Positions 1 through 5,192 of a stretch of 5,192 nt of DNA are shown here, in pieces (the first letter of the stretch is position 1; each line of letters starts with the position of its first letter). The stretch spans positions 1-5,192 of the forward strand of contig JBHEMZ010000091.1 of the NCBI GenBank assembly GCA_046262315.1. Reading direction: 5' to 3'. The notes below the pieces were generated by a model. The model did no database searches. It was not told the DNA's origin and worked only from the letters and a program-made list of their open reading frames with translations. Made by a program: the position numbers and the translations under genes. The DNA is from JACVRM01 sp046262315. Lineage in GTDB: Bacteria; Actinomycetota; Thermoleophilia; Gaiellales; Gaiellaceae.

Positions 1-768
1 CGCCAGGGTGGCCCCGCGTGCTTGGAGCGTCGAGACGAGGATGTCGGTGCCTGTGAGCCCCGGGTCGTTGAGCGTTGCGGCCCGGTCGAAGAGGTCCTTG
101 ACGAACGACGAGCTGAATCGCTCGGTGGCCCACTGGAAGAAGTGCCACCGGGAGTACCCGCTGTTCTCGTAGTCGTCGACCCCGCAGGCCGCGCCGGAGC
201 AGGACAGCGACACGTCCGGCTTGCCGAGCGTCAGCGAGAGCGGATAGTCGTCGCCCAGCACGTCGGCGACGGCGGCGGGGAAGCCGAGAAAGCGGTACCC
301 GGCCCACTCGGCCGTTGCCTCGAGCAACCACGGCTCCGCAGGCGACCACATCCCGTACTGGACGAGGTGGAAGAGCTCGTGCGCCGCGGTGTCGGCCATC
401 GCCACTGCCTTCGTGCTGATGTGCAGGTACCCCGAGGTCTGGCTCGCTCCGGTGTCGCGGAACGCGAGACCGAGCGCCAGGTCCCCGAGATCCTGCACGT
501 AGACGTCGATCTTGCCGTCGCCGTCGTCACGCGGAGCCGGAAAGCCCCAGCTGCCGGTGAAGGTCGAGTGCGCTCGCTCGAGCGTCGCGGCCAGATCGCC
601 GGCCTGCTGCACGAGAATGGCGGATGAGGACGGAGGCCCGTCGTAGTGGATCGTGAAGTGCGCGGTGCTCAGCGAGTAGGGCAGGTCGAGCCGCGTCGCC
701 TGCGCGGGCGAGGCGAAAACGGCCGCGAGCACGGCAAGGAGCAGCCCGAGACGGAGCCGGCGCACCAT
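1..768 (-). CDS. Secreted HExxH zinc metallopeptidase, partial (C-terminus beyond the left edge)
   Basis: The frame is open from an ATG at 768 to base 1 with no stop, giving 256 residues of a longer protein. Residues 1-24 form a signal peptide: basic VRRLR, a Leu/Ala/Val core, and a PAQA cleavage site. A DDGDGKIDVYV stretch (81-91) looks like a calcium-binding-type loop. The zinc site is HELFH (H130, E131, H134). It is followed by WLLEATAEW, where E150 or E154 would be the third ligand of a gluzincin-type site. C190 and C195 could form a disulfide. The arrangement resembles the MXAN_6640-type putative metallopeptidases found in actinobacteria and myxobacteria; this is recognition by motif only. 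The protein is probably exported and hydrolyses peptides outside the membrane, with unknown substrate. It lies on the oxidase strand 72 bp after the 39-residue gene, so read-through is possible, but function does not link it to respiration. No good Shine-Dalgarno precedes the ATG; GTG at 765 is an alternative start. Confidence 0.82.
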   Translation of the reverse strand, partial: MVRRLRLGLLLAVLAAVFASPAQATRLDLPYSLSTAHFTIHYDGPPSSSAILVQQAGDLAATLERAHSTFTGSWGFPAPRDDGDGKIDVYVQDLGDLALGLAFRDTGASQTSGYLHISTKAVAMADTAAHELFHLVQYGMWSPAEPWLLEATAEWAGYRFLGFPAAVADVLGDDYPLSLTLGKPDVSLSCSGAACGVDDYENSGYSRWHFFQWATERFSSSFVKDLFDRAATLNDPGLTGTDILVSTLQARGATLA

Positions 769-807
769 TCCATACCGCGCATCGGCCGGGGCAGCGCGAA
801 ACTTGAG

Positions 808-830
808 GGGAACAGGCTTCAGCCTGTCCC
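808..830 (-). repeat. Intergenic hairpin (imperfect palindrome), possible terminator or REP-like element
   Basis: Bases 808-811 plus 813-818 pair with 821-830, giving a 10-bp stem with one bulged A at 812 and a very short loop. Read on the minus strand it is GGGACAGGC, TGAA, GCCTGTTCCC. It lies in the only gap between the oxidase operon and the metallopeptidase gene, where a terminator or processing hairpin would be expected. The minus-strand sequence after it (CTCAAGTTTCG) has only three T in a row, so it is a poor intrinsic terminator. A dispersed REP-like palindrome is an equally good reading. Confidence 0.5.
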
Positions 831-840
831 TTTGCCGCCC

Positions 841-960
841 CTAATCCAGCGCCAGATAGAGCAGCGCGACCCCGATCGAGCCCACGAACAGGATCGCGAA
901 CAGCGCGAACAGCGCCCAGCCCCAGAGCAGGTTCCGGCGCTCCTGCTCGCGATCGAGCAT
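841..960 (-). CDS. 39-residue single-helix membrane protein coupled to ctaB
   Basis: This short gene encodes 39 residues: a charged N-terminus (MLDREQERRN), then about 26 hydrophobic residues (11-37) rich in Leu, Phe, Ala and Val with two Trp, ending in LALD. The charge pattern predicts one membrane helix with the N-terminus in the cytoplasm. Its ATG (960-958) shares its A with the TGA of ctaB (962-960), a TGATG junction typical of translational coupling, and there is no separate Shine-Dalgarno. The same frame stays open far upstream inside ctaB, but that part is Arg-rich shadow translation, so the ATG at 960 is the sensible start. Known oxidases carry tiny one-helix subunits, such as subunit IV of Paracoccus aa3 and subunit IIa of Thermus ba3. 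By size, topology and position this could be such a subunit or an assembly factor. I do not recognise the family. Confidence 0.75.
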   Translation of the reverse strand: MLDREQERRNLLWGWALFALFAILFVGSIGVALLYLALD

Positions 961-2183
961 CAGACGATCAGCGGGTCGACTGCCAGGGCGACGAAGAGCA
1001 GCGCGAGGTACGCAAGGGAGTAGTGGAAGAGGACGGCGGCCCTTCGAGGTAGCAGCTCCGCGCGCAAACGCCACGCGAGGACGAGGAACACGGCGCCGAG
1101 CGCGAGCGCGGCGACGAGATACACGAGCCCGGCTGGGCCGAGCACGAACGGAGTCACGGTGACGGCGACGAGGACGAGCGTGTAGAGGAGGATCTGCCGC
1201 GCCGTCTCGCGCTCGCCTCGGACGACTGGAAGCATCGGCACGCGTGCTGCTTCGTAGTCGCGCTTGATCAGCAGCGCGAGAGCCCAGAAATGCGGGGGCG
1301 TCCAGAAGAAGACGATCGCGAACAACGCCAGTGCGGGCAGTGTCAGGCCGCCCGTCGCAGCGGCCCAGCCCACGAGCGGCGGCACTGCTCCGGCCGCGCC
1401 GCCGATGACGATGTTCTGCGGCGTCGAGCGCTTGAGCCAGCCCGTGTAGACGAGCACGTAGAAGAGATTGCCGACGAGCGCCAGCAGCGCCGTCAGCACG
1501 TTCGACAGGCTTGCGAGCAGCACGAACGAGCCCGCCGAGAGCGCGAGCCCGAACTCGAGCGCCCGCGCCGGTGCCACGCGCCCCGAGGCAACGGGCCGCC
1601 GCTCGGTTCGGGCACCCATGAGCCGGTCGATGTCGCGGTCCATCACATGGTTGAGCGCGCTCGCGCCGCCGCAGGCGAGCCCGAGGCCGAGCAGCATCAC
1701 GCCGAGGTCGCCGAGTGGAGGCGCGCCACCCTCGCCGACGAACATGCCCGACGCGCCCGTCAGCAGGAGCAGCGACATGATGCGTGGCTTCGTCAGCGTG
1801 ATGTAGTCGCGCCAGGAACCTGGAAGGCTTGGCACCTTGTGGCTCTGAGCGATTACGTCCGGTCCCGGGCGGAATGTGAGTGCCGCGCTCACCGCCGCGG
1901 CGCCGAGCGCGAGCGCCGCGAGCGCGACGTGGAGGCCGGCGGCGGTGGCGAGCGCCGCCGCGCCGAAGAGCGCGAGCGCCGCGGTGGAAGGGACGAGCAG
2001 CCGCCGGTACGACACCCACGCAGCGACCACCATGGCAGCCAGCGGCGGCAGCGCCAGCGCCGACATGAGCCGGTGCGCCGTGCCGAGCTCGAGCGTCCCG
2101 CTGACGACCGCGAGCACGCAGGCGGCCACACCCGCGAGCGCCGTCAGCCGCAGCCAGGGACCGGGCGCAGCCTCAGTACGCAT
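960..2183 (-). CDS. ctaB: Haem O synthase (protohaem IX farnesyltransferase) with an N-terminal CtaA-like extension
   Basis: CtaB transfers a farnesyl group to haem B to make haem O, the first step towards haem A for the oxidase, in the cytoplasmic membrane. The protein is 407 residues, against about 300 for most CtaB. The catalytic part starts near residue 124 (WRDYITLTKPRI). It holds the NxxxDxxxD prenyl-diphosphate motif (N178, D182, D186) followed by TERRPVASGRV, the second conserved block WTPPHFWALALLIKRDY (294-310) leading to VPMLPVV, and the typical FHYSLAYLALLF C-terminus. Residues 10-103 add four predicted helices, with histidines at 37 (AHRL) and 85 (GLHVALA), placed as in one half of a haem A synthase. 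The start is ATG 2183, overlapping coxA by 11 bp and preceded by AGGGA; an in-frame GTG at 2213 has no such site. The stop overlaps the next start. Confidence 0.95.
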   Translation of the reverse strand: MRTEAAPGPWLRLTALAGVAACVLAVVSGTLELGTAHRLMSALALPPLAAMVVAAWVSYRRLLVPSTAALALFGAAALATAAGLHVALAALALGAAAVSAALTFRPGPDVIAQSHKVPSLPGSWRDYITLTKPRIMSLLLLTGASGMFVGEGGAPPLGDLGVMLLGLGLACGGASALNHVMDRDIDRLMGARTERRPVASGRVAPARALEFGLALSAGSFVLLASLSNVLTALLALVGNLFYVLVYTGWLKRSTPQNIVIGGAAGAVPPLVGWAAATGGLTLPALALFAIVFFWTPPHFWALALLIKRDYEAARVPMLPVVRGERETARQILLYTLVLVAVTVTPFVLGPAGLVYLVAALALGAVFLVLAWRLRAELLPRRAAVLFHYSLAYLALLFVALAVDPLIV

Positions 2184-3819
2184 TCTGTTCCCTGAGCCGC
2201 CGCCGCAAGTCACGGAGCGGCCGCGCGCTCGTCACGTACGGGACACGGTCGAAGTTGTGCGGCGGCGGCGGCGAACTCGCGTACCACTCCAGCGTGTCGC
2301 CGAGCCATGGGTCGTTGCTCGCCCGCGGTGTGCGCCCCTTCCGCGACCACGCAAGGTTGACGAAGAAGAGCAGGACGCCGAACCCCATGATCCACGAGCC
2401 GATCGACGACACGAGGTTGTACGCCTGCCAGTAGGGCTCGTCCGGATAGGTGTAGATGCGCCTGGGCATGCCGAGCAGGCCGAGGAAGTGCTGCGGGAAG
2501 AACGCCAGGTTGAACCCGACGAAGGTCACCCAGAACTGAAGGATGCCGAGGCGCCGCCCGAGCGGTCGCCCGAACATCTTTGGCCACCAGTAGTAGAGCG
2601 CCGCGAAGAGGGCGAGTATCGAGCCGCCGAACAGTACGTAGTGGATGTGCGCGACGATGAAGTAACTGTCGTGCACCTGCCAGTCGAACGGGAACGCGGC
2701 GACCAGCACCCCGGATAGGCCGCCGATCGTGAACACACAGATCATTCCGAGCGCGAACAGGAGCGGCGGGTCGAAGATGAGGTTGCCCCGCCAGGTCGTC
2801 GCCACCCAGTTGAAGATCTTCACGCCGGTCGGCACGGCGATGATCATCGACGAGATCATGAAGAACGCCTGGAGTCCGATCGGCAACCCCACCGTGAACA
2901 TGTGGTGCGCCCAGACGAGCAGCGAGTAGAAGCCGATGGCCACCGTCGAGAAGACGATCGCCTTGTAGCCGAAGATCGGCTTGCGGGAGAACACCGGGAT
3001 CACCTCGGAGATGACGCCGAAGGCCGGCAGGATCATCACGTACACCTCGGGGTGTCCGAAGAACCAGAAGATGTGCTGGTAGAGCACCGCGCTGCCGCCC
3101 TGGTCCGGGTCGAAGAAGTGGAACGTGCCCGGGAAGCGGCGGTCGAGGAGCAGCAGAGTCAGCCCCGCCGACAGCGCGGGCAGCACCGCGACCAGCAGCC
3201 ACGAGTAGATCTCGATCGTCCAGACGAAGAGCGGCAGACGCATCCACGTCATCCCGGCGGTGCGCAAATTGTGGATCGTGACGATGAAGTTGATCGCGCC
3301 TGCGAGCGAGGCCAGCGTCAGGATGTGGAGACCGAGGATCCAGAGGTCCTGTCCGTTACCCGGGCTCTGGATGGAGAGCGGCGGGTAGCTGTACCAGCCC
3401 GCCTGCGCCGCGCCGTCCTGCGCGAAGAAGCTGCCGAGCAGCACGATGCCGCCCAGCGCGAACATCCAGTAGGAAAAGGCGTTGAGGCGCGGGAAGGCCA
3501 CATCGCGCGCGCCGATCATCAGCGGAACGAGGAAGTTCGCGAAGCCCGCCCAGACGGGGACGACGACGAGGAAGATCATCACCGTCCCGTGCATCGTGAA
3601 GAGCTGGTTGTACGTGTCGCTCGCGAGCAGGTCGGCGTCGGCGGTCGCGAGCTGGGCGCGCATCAGCATCGCCATTCCGCCGCCCGCGAGCATGAAGAGC
3701 AGGCTCGTTGCGATGTAGAGGATGCCGACGCGCTTGTGGTCGACGGTGGCGACCCAGCTCGCGAACCGGCCGCGCGTCCAAGGCACCGGATACACGGGCG
3801 TGTCAGCCCGAACTGCCAT
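2173..3819 (-). CDS. ctaD: Cytochrome c oxidase subunit I (haem-copper, A1 type)
   Basis: Also called coxA. This is the catalytic membrane subunit that reduces oxygen to water and pumps protons. It is 548 residues with about 12 hydrophobic helices, a usual length. All key residues are present: low-spin haem ligands H77 (TMHGT) and H393; haem a3 ligand H391 (AHIHYVLFGG); CuB ligands H256, H305 and H306; and the cross-linked tyrosine Y260 in GHPEVY. E258 in that motif, with D106, N95 and N113, marks a D proton channel; T331 and K334 (PTGVK) mark the K channel. Spacings from H256 to H305 (49), H306 to K334 (28) and H306 to H391 (85) match those I recall for the Rhodobacter aa3 enzyme. The D-channel entrance reads GARD where proteobacteria have GAPD. 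The start at ATG 3819 has a near-perfect ribosome site and overlaps coxB by 17 bp. Confidence 0.98.
   Translation of the reverse strand: MAVRADTPVYPVPWTRGRFASWVATVDHKRVGILYIATSLLFMLAGGGMAMLMRAQLATADADLLASDTYNQLFTMHGTVMIFLVVVPVWAGFANFLVPLMIGARDVAFPRLNAFSYWMFALGGIVLLGSFFAQDGAAQAGWYSYPPLSIQSPGNGQDLWILGLHILTLASLAGAINFIVTIHNLRTAGMTWMRLPLFVWTIEIYSWLLVAVLPALSAGLTLLLLDRRFPGTFHFFDPDQGGSAVLYQHIFWFFGHPEVYVMILPAFGVISEVIPVFSRKPIFGYKAIVFSTVAIGFYSLLVWAHHMFTVGLPIGLQAFFMISSMIIAVPTGVKIFNWVATTWRGNLIFDPPLLFALGMICVFTIGGLSGVLVAAFPFDWQVHDSYFIVAHIHYVLFGGSILALFAALYYWWPKMFGRPLGRRLGILQFWVTFVGFNLAFFPQHFLGLLGMPRRIYTYPDEPYWQAYNLVSSIGSWIMGFGVLLFFVNLAWSRKGRTPRASNDPWLGDTLEWYASSPPPPHNFDRVPYVTSARPLRDLRRRLREQNAY
2189..2193 (-). 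promoter_or_regulatory. Ribosome binding site choosing the ctaB start
   Basis: On the minus strand AGGGA lies within the 3' end of coxA, with AGGG ending six bases before ATG 2183. No comparable purine run precedes the upstream GTG at 2213, so this site supports the 407-residue form of CtaB. Confidence 0.6.
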
Positions 3820-4798
3820 CCGAGCCTCCTTCCGGGCCGAAGCGCTGCTCGAGGTAGCGCGTGAGCGCGTTCAGCTCCGCGTCGCTCCAGCCCTGCCCCA
3901 CGGCGGGCATCTCGCCGCGCCCCTCGCGCACGACGCTCTCGACAGCATCGTCCTGCGCGACGATCGGGTTGCCGGCGAGCGCCGGCCCGATCAGCGCCTC
4001 GCCCGCAACGCCATGACAGATCGCGCACGCGCCGGCGAAGATCTCCTCGCCGAGCTGCTGCGGCGTGGCCTGCTGACGCTGCGCCTCGTCCTCGAGCCAG
4101 CCGTCGAACTCCTCGGCCGGCAGCACCTCGACGCTGCCGTACATCTGAGCGTGCTGAAGGCCGCAGAACTCCCCGCAGACAATGCGGAAGCGGCCAAGGC
4201 GGTCGGGTCGCACCTTCATCGAGGTGGGCTTGCCGGGGATGGCGTCGCGCTTGCCCGCGAGGGCCGGCACCCAGAAGCTGTGGATCACGTCACCTGCCGG
4301 CGCCGTGATGGTGAGCGTCGTCACGCGGCCGAGCGGCAGGCGCAGCTTGTTGACGGCCAGCACGCCGTTCGGGTACTCGAACTGCCAGTAGAACTGCCGG
4401 CCCTCGACGGCTACGGCGCCCCGCGGCTGGCCTGCAGCGGCCGGGTCGGTGATGCCGCCGAGCTTGTAGAACGTGAAGGAAGCGACGGCGACGAGGATCA
4501 GTACCGGTGCGATCGTCCAGGCGAGCTCTAGCCGGGTGGAGCCGTGGATCTGCGGGCCCTCAGCGTCGCGCGCGCGACCGCCGTTCCGGTAGCGGACGAT
4601 GAAGACCACGAGCGGCACGGTGACGACCAGGAAGACGATCGCCGCGAAGACCATGATGAACCAGTAGAGATCGGCGATCCCCTCGGCGCCCGCGCCCGCC
4701 GGATCGACCGGGCCGAGTCCGGTAGCGCCGCCGAGCGCGGCCGCCGGCACGGCGAGCGCGGCGAGCACCGTGGCTACTGTCGCGAGGAGGCGGGCCAA
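3803..4798 (-). CDS. ctaC: Cytochrome c oxidase subunit II with fused cytochrome c domain (caa3 type)
   Basis: Also called coxB. This subunit takes electrons and passes them through CuA to subunit I. Residues 1-22 look like a signal peptide. Two helices follow (about 45-70 and 90-113), anchoring an extracytoplasmic cupredoxin domain. CuA ligands are complete: H173, C208, E210, C212, H216 and M219, in CGEFCGLQHAQM. The aromatic stretch QFYWQFEYPNG (135-145) is the usual electron-entry region. After a Gln-rich linker comes a class I cytochrome c domain (about 248-320) with haem motif CAICH (C258, C261, H262) and likely axial M297 (GEMP). The fusion defines a caa3-type oxidase, which accepts electrons from small cytochrome c or directly from a bc complex. 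The start chosen is TTG 4798, which retains the signal peptide; no Shine-Dalgarno precedes it, and GTG 4768 would cut into the signal peptide. It is the first gene of the operon. Confidence 0.97.
   Translation of the reverse strand: MARLLATVATVLAALAVPAAALGGATGLGPVDPAGAGAEGIADLYWFIMVFAAIVFLVVTVPLVVFIVRYRNGGRARDAEGPQIHGSTRLELAWTIAPVLILVAVASFTFYKLGGITDPAAAGQPRGAVAVEGRQFYWQFEYPNGVLAVNKLRLPLGRVTTLTITAPAGDVIHSFWVPALAGKRDAIPGKPTSMKVRPDRLGRFRIVCGEFCGLQHAQMYGSVEVLPAEEFDGWLEDEAQRQQATPQQLGEEIFAGACAICHGVAGEALIGPALAGNPIVAQDDAVESVVREGRGEMPAVGQGWSDAELNALTRYLEQRFGPEGGSDGSSG
3825..3833 (-). promoter_or_regulatory. Strong Shine-Dalgarno for ctaD/coxA
   Basis: The minus strand reads GGAAGGAGG, five bases before ATG 3819, inside the end of the coxB reading frame. 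It is the strongest ribosome binding site in the window and fixes the coxA start. It suggests that subunit I is initiated independently as well as by coupling to coxB. Confidence 0.85.
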
Positions 4799-4809
4799 GG
4801 GAGGGTGGC

Positions 4810-4815
4810 ATTCTA
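4810..4815 (-). promoter_or_regulatory. Possible -10 box of the oxidase operon
   Basis: The minus strand reads TAGAAT in the short gap between the divergent genes, close to the TATAAT consensus. No convincing -35 hexamer lies 16-19 bases upstream (the region reads TGCGGG). Transcription from it would start only a few bases before the TTG of coxB, which would fit the missing ribosome site there (a near-leaderless message). This is a weak call from one hexamer. Confidence 0.25.
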
Positions 4816-4871
4816 CGAACGTGGCCGCCGACCCCGCATCTTCGAGGCAGCCGTCGCAAGGGCGGGCCAGC

Positions 4872-5138
4872 GTGGCGCTTCCGGCCGGCGTTGGCCCCGC
4901 GTTCGAGGTCTTTGTGAACGGCGTGCCGCAGGAGCGCGGGCGCGACTACCAGGTGTTGGGCAACCGGCTCGAGTTCGACCGGCCTCTGGCGGGCGAGGGC
5001 CGCCTCGGCTTCTGGCGCTGGCTGTCGCTGTTCCTCGGCATCGCCGGCACGTACCGGCGGAACGACTCGGTCGACGTGGTGTACGTGAGCGGCGGGCGCC
5101 GCGTCGTGGCCAGCGGGCTGCCGATCGTCCCCGCGTAG
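4872..5138 (+). CDS. Small protein of unknown function, divergent from the oxidase operon
   Basis: The frame encodes 88 residues from GTG 4872, the start I prefer because a purine-rich AGGGCGG (4859-4865) lies six bases before it. In-frame GTG codons at 4821 and 4770 would add 17 or 34 Ala/Arg/Ser-rich residues, and the latter would run antisense into coxB. The N-terminal half (FEVFVNGVPQ, GRDYQVLGN, LEFDRPL) has the alternating pattern of a small beta domain of the kind where an xVNGx strand is followed by a DYxV strand and an xxF strand. The middle (GRLGFWRWLSLFLGIAGTY) is amphipathic and aromatic-rich, perhaps membrane-associated. It then returns to beta-like VDVVYVSGGRR. I recall similar short hypothetical proteins in Thermoleophilia but cannot name a family. 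No catalytic motif is visible. Protein-like composition and its separate position support it as a real gene. Confidence 0.7.
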   Translation: MALPAGVGPAFEVFVNGVPQERGRDYQVLGNRLEFDRPLAGEGRLGFWRWLSLFLGIAGTYRRNDSVDVVYVSGGRRVVASGLPIVPA

Positions 5139-5175
5139 CCGACAGTTTCGAGGGTCCAGTCCCGGCATCGGCGGA

Positions 5176-5192
5176 GGCGGGCTTGCCCCGCC
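5176..5192. repeat. Short GC-rich palindrome at the right edge
   Basis: GGCGGG (5176-5181) pairs with CCCGCC (5187-5192) around a five-base loop CTTGC. It lies 37 bases after the stop of the small plus-strand gene and could be its terminator stem or a dispersed palindrome. The window ends at its last base, so a T tract or further copies cannot be judged. The other bases in 5139-5175 show nothing recognisable. Confidence 0.4.

Noticed and set aside
1880..2000. Repeated GCGAGCGC-like units that look like tandem repeats
   Set aside because: They are alanine-rich codons of the ctaB N-terminal helices in high-GC DNA, with no regular unit length.
961..2019. Upstream part of the long minus-strand frame that ends at 841, as a 392-residue protein
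   Set aside because: Before ATG 960 it is an Arg-rich out-of-frame reading of ctaB. Only the last 39 residues look like a real protein.
2210..3247. Minus-strand 345-codon frame inside coxA
   Set aside because: It is a frame-shifted shadow of coxA, rich in Arg and Ala. The coxA frame is complete with every catalytic residue.
2902..3864. Long plus-strand open frame of about 320 codons opposite coxA, plus others at 22-627, 1290-2195, 1876-2718 and 3722-4531
   Set aside because: They lie antisense to well-supported genes, and their products are Arg/Glu/His-rich with no motif. Such frames are expected opposite high-GC genes, where stops are rare.
4770..4871. Long form of the small plus-strand protein from GTG 4770
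   Set aside because: The added 34 residues are low-complexity and would run antisense across the coxB start. A better-placed GTG with a purine-rich site exists at 4872.
5139..5175. Sequence resembling a tRNA T-arm (TTTCGAGGGTCC and TCCCGG)
   Set aside because: No acceptor stem, anticodon arm or correct T-loop spacing could be built around it.

Overview
The window is GC-rich (roughly two thirds G+C), with dense, overlapping bacterial genes. It carries a terminal haem-copper oxidase cluster on the minus strand. Strong GC bias, the layout of subunits II, I and CtaB, a caa3-type subunit II, and the look of the small flanking proteins suggest a high-GC actinobacterium, perhaps of the Thermoleophilia (Gaiellales/Solirubrobacterales). 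That placement is an inference from protein style; the window holds no rRNA or other marker gene.

Layout, read right to left in the direction of transcription. At 4798-3803 is coxB/ctaC, subunit II with two membrane helices, a CuA domain and a fused C-terminal cytochrome c domain. It overlaps coxA/ctaD (3819-2173), a complete A1-type subunit I. This overlaps ctaB (2183-960), haem O synthase with an extra N-terminal four-helix domain that looks like half of a haem A synthase (CtaA). The ctaB stop shares one base with the start of an unannotated-looking 39-residue single-helix membrane protein (960-841). After a 72-base gap holding a strong hairpin, a gene for a secreted HExxH metallopeptidase begins at 768 and runs off the left edge. 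At the right end, a small conserved-looking protein of unknown function (4872-5138) is divergent from coxB, and the window ends in a second short palindrome.

How the genes fit together: CoxB and CoxA are the electron-accepting and oxygen-reducing/proton-pumping subunits of a cytochrome c oxidase. CtaB makes haem O, the precursor of the haem A that CoxA needs. The tight overlaps (17 bp, 11 bp, 1 bp) point to a single translationally coupled operon, and the 39-residue protein is best read as a small accessory subunit or assembly factor of the same oxidase. No subunit III (coxC) and no full-length CtaA gene lie in the window. No RNA genes, insertion sequences, CRISPR arrays or phage genes were seen, and no stretch over 300 bases lacks a gene.
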